12,717 nucleotides of DNA from positions 1 to 12,717 of the forward strand of contig NZ_JBKQOU010000351.1 of assembly GCF_052145335.1 (NCBI RefSeq), written 5' to 3'. The stretch comes from Rhodoblastus sp052145335. GTDB taxonomy: Bacteria > Pseudomonadota > Alphaproteobacteria > Rhizobiales > Beijerinckiaceae. Every line of letters starts with the position of its first letter. Within the stretch, counting starts at the first letter, position 1. Shown here piece by piece: positions 1 to 7,743 of this stretch. A program made the translations under genes and the position numbers. The notes under the pieces are model-generated. The model saw only the letters and a program-made list of their open reading frames with translations. It made no database searches and was not told the DNA's origin.

Positions 1-98
1 GGGTGCGAGAGAATCGTCAGTTCCGACTCCGCCGACTCGCCGACATCGACGTCGAGCGCCCGGCGTTCGTTCTGGAGAACCTTCAGGCGCTCCTTCAT
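1..98 (-). pseudogene. Serine recombinase (resolvase/invertase family), C-terminal fragment, runs off the window
   Basis: The minus strand reads ATG AAG GAG CGC CTG from position 98 and continues open to base 1, giving MKERLKVLQNERRAL followed by an acidic stretch and SHP. A charged helix of the type SMKxRLxxLxxxRxxLxxxL followed by LHPxLA is typical of the C-terminal coiled region of large serine recombinases, which cut and rejoin DNA at specific sites. The same frame extends a little upstream (LEYEPS, about 99-119), but the catalytic resolvase domain that should precede it is absent: a tyrosine recombinase fragment lies there instead. The ATG overlaps that fragment's stop codon (ATGA). It is probably a remnant rather than a gene with its own start. 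The family call rests on a short stretch and is moderate. Confidence 0.5.
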
Positions 99-517
99 TG
101 AGGGCTCGTATTCGAGAGAGTGAGAGCGGTGTCCATCAGTTCGATGCCGAGATCGAGCGTCTGCCAAGGCGCCGCCAGCCGGTCAAAGCGATCGCATGGC
201 CGGGCCCGCGCGACGAATTGAGCTTTGATCGCAGAAAGCCAGCGCCAGTCGCGTTCAGCGCCAACCAGACGCGCGGCATAGTAAAGGCTTTGGATCGTCA
301 GCGCGACCGAGGACGGACGCATTTCGCCGCCGAGCTGGACGTTGAAGTCGCGAACTCGTTCGAGCGAAATGCGATCGGCCGGCGGCCTGAGCAGGTCATC
401 GGGACGAGCGGCAAACAGGAACCCCAACCAGCGGCGATAGCCCATTCGGATGCAATGTCGGCTGCCCTCCGCCAGGTGCGCCCCAAGCCTCGCGGAATTG
501 ACAATTCTTAGGGTCAC
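95..517 (-). pseudogene. Tyrosine recombinase/phage integrase, N-terminal core-binding fragment
   Basis: The open frame (140 residues, GTG at 517) holds the helical core-binding (SAM-like) domain of a tyrosine recombinase: GYRRWLGFL at about 26-34, a RISLERVRDFNVQL helix at 49-62, then RPSSVALTIQSLYYAARL and DWRWLSAIKAQF. This pattern is common in integrases of alphaproteobacterial mobile elements, where the domain clamps the DNA target. The catalytic domain with its Arg-His-Arg-Tyr residues is absent; the frame stops at residue 140, just after the linker helix (LGIELMDTAL), and sequence resembling a serine recombinase follows. The protein cannot be an active recombinase. Its GTG overlaps the hyfI stop by four bases (GTGA), which is probably accidental because the first dozen residues look unlike the family start. 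Confidence 0.65.
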
Positions 518-1035
518 GGGCGCCGGCCCTTCGTCATCAAAGCCAGCAGGCCCTTGATCAGCATGTTTGGCGAAGGCGGGCAGCCGGGAATGTGCAGATC
601 GACCGGAATCACGTCCGACACGCCGCCGGCACAGGCGTAACTTCCCGCATAAATGCCTCCATCGAGAGCGCAGGCGCCGACGGCGACGACCCAGTTCGGC
701 GAAGGCGTCGCGTCATAGGTCCGCTTCAGCGCCTCGCGCATGCTTTCCGTCACCGGCCCAGTGACCAGCAGCAGGTCGGCGTGGCGGGGCGAGGCCACGA
801 ATTTCAGGCCGAATCTCTCCAGATCGTAGAACGGATTGTTCAACGCGTGGATTTCCAGCTCACAGGCATTGCAAGAGCCGGCGTCAACCTGGCGGATCGA
901 CAGGCTGCCGCCGAAAAAAACGTCTACGCCCTGCCTGAGCTGGCCCAGCAGTTCGAGCAATTCGGCATCGTCGGCCGAAGGGCGCGGTTCGGTCAACGGA
1001 GGTCGCAAAAAGCTTTGAAGCAGAATGTTGCGCAT
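514..1035 (-). CDS. hyfI: HyfI/HycG-like (NuoB-like) iron-sulfur subunit of the Ehr complex
   Basis: This is the small electron-transfer subunit, related to HycG/HyfI of group 4 hydrogenases and NuoB of complex I. It should sit at the interface between the membrane arm and HyfG and carry one [4Fe-4S] cluster. With the start at 1035 it has 173 residues. All four expected ligands are visible: Cys55 and Cys58 in GSCNACELE, Cys122 in VGACAL and Cys152 in PGCPP. The CxxCxxE and GCPP patterns are diagnostic. I chose the ATG at 1035, eight bases after the hyfG stop with AGG about eight bases upstream; an ATG at 1071 would overlap hyfG and adds residues without family resemblance. It is the last gene of the operon, and recombinase debris begins at its stop codon. 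The intact cluster site, beside a HyfG lacking its Ni ligands, suggests electron transfer was kept while H2 chemistry was lost (inference). Confidence 0.93.
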   Translation of the reverse strand: MRNILLQSFLRPPLTEPRPSADDAELLELLGQLRQGVDVFFGGSLSIRQVDAGSCNACELEIHALNNPFYDLERFGLKFVASPRHADLLLVTGPVTESMREALKRTYDATPSPNWVVAVGACALDGGIYAGSYACAGGVSDVIPVDLHIPGCPPSPNMLIKGLLALMTKGRRP

Positions 1036-1043
1036 GAGCGAGC

Positions 1044-2564
1044 CTAGAGATCGTGTCCCGAATAGGAGCAATTAAAGGATTTATTGCACAGCGGGAAATC
1101 GGCGACGATATTGCCCTCGATGGCGGCTTCCAGAACCGGCCATTGGAACCAGGACGGATCGCGCAAGTGGCAGCGCTCAATGGTTCCATCGGGCGCCATT
1201 CGCACCCAGGCCAGAATGTCGCCGCGAAACCCCTCCACTAGCGCAAGACCTTCGCCCGCAGCCGCCTCCTGCATGTGCAAGTCGGCGTAAATTCTTTTCT
1301 CCAACGGCGCCGACAGGAGTATCTGCTCGATCATATCAAGACTTTGCTCGATTTCCCTGATGCGGATCCAGACGCGCGCATTGACGTCGCCCTCCTGCAG
1401 CACTGGCACGCCGAACACCAGCTGATCGTAGGGCGCGTAGGCTAGATCGCGGCGCACGTCGAACGAGCGTCCCGAGGCGCGGCCGATAAAGCCGCCACAA
1501 GCAAATTGCTGCGCCAGTTTCGGCCCGAGCACGCCCGATCCCACCGTTCGATCCTGCAATGAGGCGGTGTCGTCGTAGAGACTCACCAATTGCGGCAGAG
1601 CGAGGCGGATGGTCGCCACCAGACCGCGAATTAGCTGCGGCCCGTGTTCGCCGAAATCGGCCTCCAGTCCGCCGGGAACGATGGCGTCCATCATCAGCCG
1701 GTGGCCGAAACAGGTGTGACAGGCGCGCAGGACGCGTTCGCGCAGCACGCTGCAATGGGCGAGCATCAGCGCGAACGCGGCGTCGTTGCAGATGGCGCCA
1801 ATGTCGCCGAGATGATTGGCGAGACGCTCCAGTTCCGCCATCAAGGCCCGGACCCAGACGGCGCGCGCTGGAACCTCGACGCCCAAAGCCGCCTCGACGG
1901 CGCGCGAAAAAGCGAGCGAATAGGCCACCGTGCTGTCACCCGAACAGCGCGCCGCCAGTTTGGCCGCGGGCTCGAGCGGAGCGCCCGCCATCAGCCCTTC
2001 GACCCCCTTGTGGACATAGCCGAGCCTCTCCTCGAGGCGCACGATGGTTTCGCCATTGGCGGTAAAGCGGAAATGTCCCGGCTCGATAATCCCCGCATGG
2101 ACCGGGCCGACCGGAATCTGGTGCAAGCCTTCGCCGACGCTTTGCAGGAATTGATAGGCGGACGGCGCGGCGGCCGACGGAGTTTTGGCGCCAAGCGGCG
2201 AGTTTATCGGCCAGCTGCCATGGTCAAGCCACGGCCGGTTGTCGGCTGCGTCCACCGCCACAAGGCCGAACAGGTCGTTGATCGTCCGCTCCAACCGGAT
2301 CGCCGGCGGATAATAGCGGCCGACCGAGGGGAATTTGCCCTCGTCACAGGCGAGGCTGGCCACAGTGACCGAATAAGGCTCAGCTGCAAGTACCGCCATA
2401 TGAACCTGGTCGGCGTCTCCCCAAAGGCCGAGCAGCGAAATCTTGCCCCCGGCCAAAAGTTCGATCATGGCGCGCCAGCTTTCCGTATCGACCAGATGCC
2501 GTGGCCAAGGTCGGTGATTTCCAATTGGCGGAAAGGCGCCCAAAACTTCGGTCAAAGTCGGCAT
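1044..2564 (-). CDS. hyfG: HyfG/HycE-like large subunit (NuoC-NuoD fusion) lacking the Ni-Fe cysteine pairs; Ehr type
   Basis: The protein has 506 residues. Residues 1-125 are a NuoC-like (30 kDa) domain with FPSVGRYYPPAIRLER and INDLFG; residues from about 138 are a NuoD/hydrogenase-large-subunit domain with GPVHAGIIEPGHFRF (153-167) and ERLGYVHKG (179-187), as in group 4 enzymes. Active hydrogenases hold nickel with two CxxC motifs. Here the first site reads AARCSGDSTVAY (C207 alone, no partner) and the C-terminus reads NCSYSGHDL where HycE has DPCYSCTDR, so the expected cysteines align with S500 and G503. Extra cysteines occur elsewhere (C282, C285, C493, C499). The protein ends at HDL, so no maturation-protease tail is evident. 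A Ni-Fe active site is therefore unlikely, matching 'energy-converting hydrogenase related' proteins. A GGGAGG site lies four bases before the ATG. The gene sits 13 bases after hyfF and 8 before hyfI. Confidence 0.93.
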   Translation of the reverse strand: MPTLTEVLGAFPPIGNHRPWPRHLVDTESWRAMIELLAGGKISLLGLWGDADQVHMAVLAAEPYSVTVASLACDEGKFPSVGRYYPPAIRLERTINDLFGLVAVDAADNRPWLDHGSWPINSPLGAKTPSAAAPSAYQFLQSVGEGLHQIPVGPVHAGIIEPGHFRFTANGETIVRLEERLGYVHKGVEGLMAGAPLEPAAKLAARCSGDSTVAYSLAFSRAVEAALGVEVPARAVWVRALMAELERLANHLGDIGAICNDAAFALMLAHCSVLRERVLRACHTCFGHRLMMDAIVPGGLEADFGEHGPQLIRGLVATIRLALPQLVSLYDDTASLQDRTVGSGVLGPKLAQQFACGGFIGRASGRSFDVRRDLAYAPYDQLVFGVPVLQEGDVNARVWIRIREIEQSLDMIEQILLSAPLEKRIYADLHMQEAAAGEGLALVEGFRGDILAWVRMAPDGTIERCHLRDPSWFQWPVLEAAIEGNIVADFPLCNKSFNCSYSGHDL

Positions 2565-2577
2565 GAGTCCTCCCGAA

Positions 2578-4026
2578 TCAACGCAGCATGATGGCGACGT
2601 GGTGGAACCAGGCGACCAGCGGCGGCGGCAGATAAATGCCGGCTACCAGCACCAGTCCGAGATGCGTCGCCAGCGGCAGCGAGGAGGCCTTGACCGGCGC
2701 CAGGCTCCCCGTCGGTTCGCCGAAAGCCAGGCCATGCAACCGCCACAGCAGCGCGCCGAAGGCGACCAGAAGTCCGAGCGTCAACGGCACGGCGAGCAGC
2801 GGGGCGTGGGTGACGGTCGAGCTGACGATCAGAAACTCGCTCATGAAAACGCCCGTGGGCGGCATTCCCGCAATCGCGATGACCCCGACGACGAGGCCCC
2901 AGCCCAGCAATGGGTGGGTGACCGTCAGACCGCGAATATCGGCGATCTTCTGCGTGCCTTTCGCCTGCGCGATCTGCCCGACGGCGAAAAAAATCGCCGA
3001 TTTGGTCAGGCTGTGCATGGTCATGTGCAGCAGGCCGGCGAAATTGGCGAGCGTCCCGCCCATCCCGAAGGCAAAGGAGATGATGCCCATATGCTCGATT
3101 GAGGAATAGGCGAACATCCGTTTGATGTCGGTGCGCCGGTACAACATGAAGCCGGCGAACACCAGCGACAGCAGCCCCAGCGTCGCCATCAGCGGTCCCG
3201 GCGCTATGGCCCTGGGATTGGCCGCCATCAACAGCTTGAAGCGCAGCACCGCATAGAGAGCCACATTCAGCAGCAGGCCGGACAGGACCGCCGAAATCGG
3301 CGTCGGACCCTCGGCGTGGGCGTCGGGGAGCCAGGCGTGCAACGGCGCCAGCCCCACTTTGGTGCCGTAACCCAGCAGCAGGAACACGAAGGCGAGGTTC
3401 AACAGCGCCGGGTCGAATTGCGCGACATTCTCGATCAGCACGGTCCAGACCATGCCGTTCAGGCCTTCGCCGACGACGGGACGCGCCGCCATGTAGATAA
3501 GGATGGTGCCGAACAAAGCCAGGGCAATGCCGACGCTGCCGAGGATGAAATATTTCCACGCCGCTTCCAGCGCCCGATCTGTGCGATAGATGCCGACCAT
3601 CAGCACCGTCGTCAGCGTCGCGACTTCGATGGCCACCCACATCAGGCCGATATTATTGGCGACGAGAGCGAGGTTCATGGCGCCGAGCAGCACCTGATAC
3701 ATGGTGTGGTAGAAGCGCAGATGCGTCGGGGTCAGTCGCCCGGTCTCCAGTTCATGCGCGATATAGCTGGCGCTGAAGACGCTGGTGGTGAAGGCGACGA
3801 AAGTGTTCAGCACCACGAAGACGATATTGAGGTCATCGACCAGCAGATAGCGCCCGGACACAGGCTTGGCGTAGAACAGCGACAGGGCCGCCAGAAAGGT
3901 CACGAATGAGGAGGCCACGTTGAGCCGCGCCGAAAGACGAAAGTCGGGCAGGGCCACCAGCGCGAGCGCCGTCAAAGCCGGCAGGAACAGGATCAGATGG
4001 ACGTTTTGCAGTATGTACGCGCTCAT
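2578..4026 (-). CDS. hyfF: HyfF-like antiporter-type membrane subunit (NuoN/NuoM/MrpD family)
   Basis: This 482-residue, strongly hydrophobic protein belongs to the Mrp-antiporter/NuoL-M-N family and should form a proton- or Na+-translocating channel in the inner-membrane arm. Charged residues of the family's ion path are visible inside membrane helices: Glu134 in WVAIEVATL, Lys223 in GTKVGLAPLHAWLPDAHAEG, a Lys/Arg-rich TDIKRMFAYSS segment at 299-309, and Lys342 in HSLTKSAIFF. The helix motif LPDAHAEGPTPISAVLSG is typical of active family members. Its ATG overlaps the hyfE stop (ATGA), which points to translational coupling, and AGGA lies upstream. Length and order match HyfF of hydrogenase-4. 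The direction and ion (H+ or Na+) cannot be read from the sequence. Confidence 0.95.
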   Translation of the reverse strand: MSAYILQNVHLILFLPALTALALVALPDFRLSARLNVASSFVTFLAALSLFYAKPVSGRYLLVDDLNIVFVVLNTFVAFTTSVFSASYIAHELETGRLTPTHLRFYHTMYQVLLGAMNLALVANNIGLMWVAIEVATLTTVLMVGIYRTDRALEAAWKYFILGSVGIALALFGTILIYMAARPVVGEGLNGMVWTVLIENVAQFDPALLNLAFVFLLLGYGTKVGLAPLHAWLPDAHAEGPTPISAVLSGLLLNVALYAVLRFKLLMAANPRAIAPGPLMATLGLLSLVFAGFMLYRRTDIKRMFAYSSIEHMGIISFAFGMGGTLANFAGLLHMTMHSLTKSAIFFAVGQIAQAKGTQKIADIRGLTVTHPLLGWGLVVGVIAIAGMPPTGVFMSEFLIVSSTVTHAPLLAVPLTLGLLVAFGALLWRLHGLAFGEPTGSLAPVKASSLPLATHLGLVLVAGIYLPPPLVAWFHHVAIMLR

Positions 4027-4685
4027 CGGTTCCTGCCTCTCGACTCGTCGAGCGCATGGATGTCCACCGAGTCGAAACGCTCGCGAATGCGGAACAGGAA
4101 TATGCCGACGACGATGAGCGCGATCAGGACCGAAAAGGCGACGCTGATCTCGACAACCAAAGGCATGCCCTTGGCGCCCGTCGCCGCCAGGATCAACCCG
4201 TTCTCCAGCGACATGAAGCCGACCACCTGACTGACGGCGTTGCTACGCGTGACCATCATCAACAGCCCGAGCAGGACCACCGACAGGGCGAAGGCGAGAT
4301 CCTCCCGCGCAAGGGCGTCGGCGCCCTGGGTCACGCGCAGCATGACGACCATCGACAGCGACACCAGCGCGATGCCGGCCAGCATGGTCGGCACCGTGCT
4401 GACCACGGTCTCGACCTCGCGATGAATGCCGAGACGCGCGACGATCTTGTGCAAGGCCACCGGAATCACGATCGCCTTGAAGATCAGGGTAATGGCGGCG
4501 GTGATGTAAAGGTGCGGCGCATCCTGGATATGGGCCTGCCACGCCACGGAGGCGGCGAGCACCAGCGCCTGCGCTGCGAACATGTTCAACAGCGCGTAAA
4601 GGCGATCCTGATAGAGCAGCATGAAGCTGACCAGAACCAGCCCGCCGGCGAACATATGCGCGATGTCGAAATTGAGTCGGCCCAT
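4023..4685 (-). CDS. hyfE: HyfE-like membrane subunit (NuoK-related)
   Basis: This 220-residue membrane protein resembles HyfE of hydrogenase-4 and, in its C-terminal half, NuoK/MrpC. It has about six or seven hydrophobic helices, including 12-25, 35-49, 61-78, 99-117, 130-146 and 178-198. Glutamates inside helices fit a NuoK-like proton path: Glu161 in GFMSLENGLIL and Glu179 in VVEISVAFSV; IFKAIVIPVALHK (68-80) adds a conserved-looking lysine. The C-terminal tail (residues 199-220) is charged and soluble. In related complexes this subunit sits between the antiporter-like subunits and the NuoH-like one. The start is one base after the hyfC stop, with a GAGG about ten bases upstream, and the gene ends by overlapping hyfF by four bases. 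No sign of truncation. Confidence 0.92.
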   Translation of the reverse strand: MGRLNFDIAHMFAGGLVLVSFMLLYQDRLYALLNMFAAQALVLAASVAWQAHIQDAPHLYITAAITLIFKAIVIPVALHKIVARLGIHREVETVVSTVPTMLAGIALVSLSMVVMLRVTQGADALAREDLAFALSVVLLGLLMMVTRSNAVSQVVGFMSLENGLILAATGAKGMPLVVEISVAFSVLIALIVVGIFLFRIRERFDSVDIHALDESRGRNR

Positions 4686-4686
4686 C

Positions 4687-5643
4687 CTACAATCCTCGCG
4701 ACATGAAGCGCAGGAGCGTGGCGAGCAATCCCAGCATCAAAGCCACGCCGATGAAATCCGGCACACGGAAGATGCGCATCTTCGCTACCGTCGTTTCGAA
4801 CAAAGCCAGCAAGAGTCCGGCCCCGGCGAGCTTCCCGACATAGGCGGCGGCGCCGATCACATGGGCCGAAAAACCCGCCGCGACGGGAGCGAGGCCCCAG
4901 GGCGCGAAAACGCAGGCGATCAGCGAGATGTAAAGCAGCAGCTTGAGCTGCGACGACAATTCGATCATCGCCAGATGCCGTCCCGAATATTCCAGCACCA
5001 TGGCCTCATGGACCATGGTGAGCTCCAGATGGGTCGAAGGGTTGTCGACGGGAATGCGCGCGTTTTCCGCTATAGCCACGATCACCAGGGCGATCAGCGC
5101 CAGAGCCAGCGACACCCGCAGGCCGACGACGGGCGACAGCATGAATTCGGCGACCGTCGACAATTGAGTCGAGCCGGCGATCAGGGCCAGGGTGAACACG
5201 ATCATGATCAGCGCCGGCTCGGCCAGGGTAGCGAACATCATCTCGCGGCTGGAGCCCAGGCCACCGAAACTGGTGCCGACGTCCATACCGGCCAGGGCGA
5301 GAAAAAATCGCGCGCTTCCCAGCAGCGCGGTGATGGCGATGAGATCCGCGGACCAGCTGAACAAAAGGCCCGTCGCAAAAGTGGGAACCAGAGCGGCGGC
5401 CACCCAGGTGGCGGCGAAAATGATATAGGGCGCGACGCGGAACAGCCATGACGCGCTCTCGGCGACCACCGCTTCCTTTCGCACCAGTTTTACAAGGTCG
5501 AGATAGGGCTGGAGCACGGGCGGGCCCCGACGCCGCAACAGCCTCGCCTTGGCCTTGCGGATGAAGCCGGTCAGCAGCGGCGCCAGCAGAAGCACCACAA
5601 GCATTTCCGAGATCTGGATGGAGAGATCGCCGATCAAGCCCAT
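4687..5643 (-). CDS. hyfC: HyfC/HycD-like membrane anchor (NuoH-like)
   Basis: This 318-residue protein is the NuoH/HycD-type subunit that links the soluble electron-transfer module to the antiporter-like subunits. Diagnostic segments are visible: RRRGPPVLQPYLDLVKLVRKE (about 37-57, the conserved loop after helix 1), FGGLGSSREMMFATLAEPAL (126-145) with its conserved glutamates, and AENARIPVDNPSTHLELTM then VHEAM (192-215), the acidic loop that in complex I contributes to the quinone and proton-path region. About eight hydrophobic helices follow the family layout. The frame stays open far upstream inside hyfB, but MGLIGDLSIQI at 5643 fits the family start; the gene then overlaps the hyfB end by ten bases. 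Quinone reduction is possible by analogy with NuoH, but related hydrogenases do not use it this way. Confidence 0.94.
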   Translation of the reverse strand: MGLIGDLSIQISEMLVVLLLAPLLTGFIRKAKARLLRRRGPPVLQPYLDLVKLVRKEAVVAESASWLFRVAPYIIFAATWVAAALVPTFATGLLFSWSADLIAITALLGSARFFLALAGMDVGTSFGGLGSSREMMFATLAEPALIMIVFTLALIAGSTQLSTVAEFMLSPVVGLRVSLALALIALVIVAIAENARIPVDNPSTHLELTMVHEAMVLEYSGRHLAMIELSSQLKLLLYISLIACVFAPWGLAPVAAGFSAHVIGAAAYVGKLAGAGLLLALFETTVAKMRIFRVPDFIGVALMLGLLATLLRFMSRGL

Positions 5644-7640
5644 GACGCCAAAACCAGAAGAAGGAAGACCAGGGCCGCGAACACCAGGCTGAGATATTGC
5701 CGGATGGTGAGGAATTGCATGCCGTTGAACCACGTCGCCAGCCTGTTCACGACGCCGATGACCGGGGCGTAAAAGAACTCCCATGCGATGTCGATCAGTT
5801 CGACCTCGAAGCGGGCGGGACGGAGATCGCCGGGAGGCGGCATGTCGACGCGCTCGGGCGCCCGAAAGGCGAAATTGCCGTACACCCGCCTGATCGGCTG
5901 GGAAAAACTGTCGGGAGAATATTGCGTGAGCGGACTGGCGTCGGGAAATCCGCAGTCCCATGCCGGCGCGCGACGGATGACGTCGGACGCCACATGGTGA
6001 ATCACATAGGCCGCCAGCAGCGCCGAACTGGTGATGAAGAAAAACACCAGAAGACCGTTGTAGGAACTCCGGCTCTCGGCGATCGGCGCGATCGAGAGCC
6101 ACGGAATCGCCGATTGGAAGACCAGATTGGCGCCAGTCAAATCGCGCACGACCGGCGTCAGGGCGTCGATCACCTGCCCCGGAAAAATTCCCGCCAGCAG
6201 GCAAAGGCCGGCGAGCGCGCCCATCGCGGTCAGGGAGAAGCGGTCGACCTCGACAGCGTTTTCCGCGGCCGGCCCGCGCGGACGGCCCAGAAACGAGATA
6301 CCGAAAACCCGGACAAAACAGGCGCCTGCCAGCGCCGCGGCCAGGGCAAGCATGGCCCCTACTGCGGGGACCAGCAGTTTCAGCGCCCAGCTCGGCAGCG
6401 CCGGACTGAGCAGGATCGCCTGGAAGACCAGCCATTCGGAGACGAAGCCGTTCAATGGCGGCAAAGCCGAAATCGCGGCGCAGCCGACGAGCATGAACAG
6501 GCCTGTAGCCGGCATAAGGTTCAACAGCCCGCCCAGCTTGCCCATGTCGCGCTCGCCGGTCGAAGTCAGGACCGCGCCGGCGCCGAAAAACAGCAGGCTT
6601 TTGAACAACGAGTGATTCAACACATGGAACAAGGCCGCCGTCATCGCGAGAGCCGAGGCGACGCGGAATCCATGGGCCAGGAATCCCAGCGACAGGCCGA
6701 GAGCGACAAAAATCACGCCGATATTCTCAATGGTGCTGTAGGCGAGGACGCGCTTCAGATCGGTCTGCACCAGCGCGAAAAGCACGCCGACCACCGCGGT
6801 CGCCGCGCCGACAATCAGAACCGGAATGCCCCACCACCATTCGATCGGTCCGAGCAGGTCGAACACTATCCGGATGAAGCCATAAACCGCCACCTTGGTC
6901 ATGACGCCGCTCATCAAGGCCGAGACATGGCTTGGCGCGGCCGGGTGAGCCAGCGGCAGCCAGACATGGAAGGGGACGAGACCGGCTTTCGACCCCGCGC
7001 CGACAAGCACGAGACCCAGGACGGTCGCGGCGACCAGAGGCGCGGGCGCATGGGCGCGCATGTCGGCAAAGGCGTAGCCGCCGTCGGGCCCCGCGAGAAG
7101 ACCTAAAGCCAGTAAAAGAACGAAAGTGCCGACGCTGGCCATGACAATGTAGACCAGGCCAGCGCGAAGATTTTCCTCTTCGCGGTGATGCGCCATCACC
7201 AGCGCCCAGGACGCCAGCGACATGAACTCCCAGGAGAGAAGAAAGGTGTAGGCATCGTCGGCGATCAGCACCAAGTTCATGCCGGCGAGGAAGGCCGGGA
7301 AGAAAGGCAGCACCCTCAAGGGCTCGTGCTCGTGCCGGCCATAGCCGAGCGCGTAAAGGCTGGCGGAAGCCGCGCCGAAATTGACGACCGCCAGAAAAAA
7401 GCTGGCAAGGGCGTCGATTCGGAAATGCGCGCCGAGCCAAGGCAGGCCCATCGGCAGGACGGCCGTCGAAGGCTCCGCCGCCGTCAGTAGACGCAGGAGA
7501 GCTGCACCGAAAAGGAAAAGCGAAACGGTGAGCGCGCCGGAATAGAGGAAAGCGGAGCCTGCGTGGCGGCGACCCAAGAGGGCCATGACGCCCAGGGCGA
7601 GCAATGCCGCATCGCCGAGGAGGAAACCGGCGGGCGGCAT
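5634..7640 (-). CDS. hyfB: HyfB-like antiporter-type membrane subunit (NuoL/MrpA family)
   Basis: This is the 668-residue first gene of the operon, related to HyfB/HycC and NuoL. About fifteen hydrophobic helices are seen, with ion-path residues typical of the antiporter family: Glu138 in LLSWEFMSLASW, Lys218 in GAGSKAGLVPFHVWLPLAH, Lys249 in MSGVMTKVAVYG, a TDLKRVLAYSTIENIG segment (293-308) and Lys347 in NHSLFKSLLFF. The C-terminal part carries the HyfB-type cytoplasmic loop (WDCGFPDASPLTQYSPDSFS) and an amphipathic stretch before a final helix (about residues 645-667). The ATG at 7640 has AAGGG upstream at a reasonable distance, and no other start fits better. The stop overlaps hyfC by ten bases. 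It reads away from the gene at 7940, so the 7641-7939 gap should hold the operon promoter. Confidence 0.95.
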   Translation of the reverse strand: MPPAGFLLGDAALLALGVMALLGRRHAGSAFLYSGALTVSLFLFGAALLRLLTAAEPSTAVLPMGLPWLGAHFRIDALASFFLAVVNFGAASASLYALGYGRHEHEPLRVLPFFPAFLAGMNLVLIADDAYTFLLSWEFMSLASWALVMAHHREEENLRAGLVYIVMASVGTFVLLLALGLLAGPDGGYAFADMRAHAPAPLVAATVLGLVLVGAGSKAGLVPFHVWLPLAHPAAPSHVSALMSGVMTKVAVYGFIRIVFDLLGPIEWWWGIPVLIVGAATAVVGVLFALVQTDLKRVLAYSTIENIGVIFVALGLSLGFLAHGFRVASALAMTAALFHVLNHSLFKSLLFFGAGAVLTSTGERDMGKLGGLLNLMPATGLFMLVGCAAISALPPLNGFVSEWLVFQAILLSPALPSWALKLLVPAVGAMLALAAALAGACFVRVFGISFLGRPRGPAAENAVEVDRFSLTAMGALAGLCLLAGIFPGQVIDALTPVVRDLTGANLVFQSAIPWLSIAPIAESRSSYNGLLVFFFITSSALLAAYVIHHVASDVIRRAPAWDCGFPDASPLTQYSPDSFSQPIRRVYGNFAFRAPERVDMPPPGDLRPARFEVELIDIAWEFFYAPVIGVVNRLATWFNGMQFLTIRQYLSLVFAALVFLLLVLASWA

Positions 7641-7675
7641 CAGCAGCGCCCTTGCCGCGCCGCCCTTTTGGCCAG

Positions 7676-7708
7676 TTTAGGGCGGGGCGGGACCTTGCAG
7701 GCCCTAAA
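7676..7708 (-). repeat. Inverted repeat, possible stem-loop in the hyfB 5' leader
   Basis: TTTAGGGC (7676-7683) and GCCCTAAA (7701-7708) are perfect 8-base arms around a 17-base loop. The hairpin would lie about 35 bases upstream of the hyfB ATG in the leader RNA. There is no U-run after it, so it does not look like a simple terminator; a role in RNA stability or in translation is possible but not shown. Confidence 0.35.
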
Positions 7709-7743
7709 GCTTCTGCCTTGTCCATCCATACTCATGCATAATC

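Noticed and set aside
1044..2564. Calling the operon an active H2-producing hydrogenase-4 or formate hydrogenlyase
   Set aside because: The Ni-Fe cysteine pairs in the large subunit are missing and no formate dehydrogenase or maturation protease is in the window.
1644..2591. Long plus-strand open frame opposite hyfG
   Set aside because: It lies wholly across a clearly recognisable gene, is rich in Arg, Gln and His as expected from antisense reading of high-GC coding DNA, and resembles no family.
5697..7106. 469-residue plus-strand open frame opposite hyfB
   Set aside because: It is a shadow frame: hyfB on the other strand has unmistakable family motifs and membrane helices throughout.
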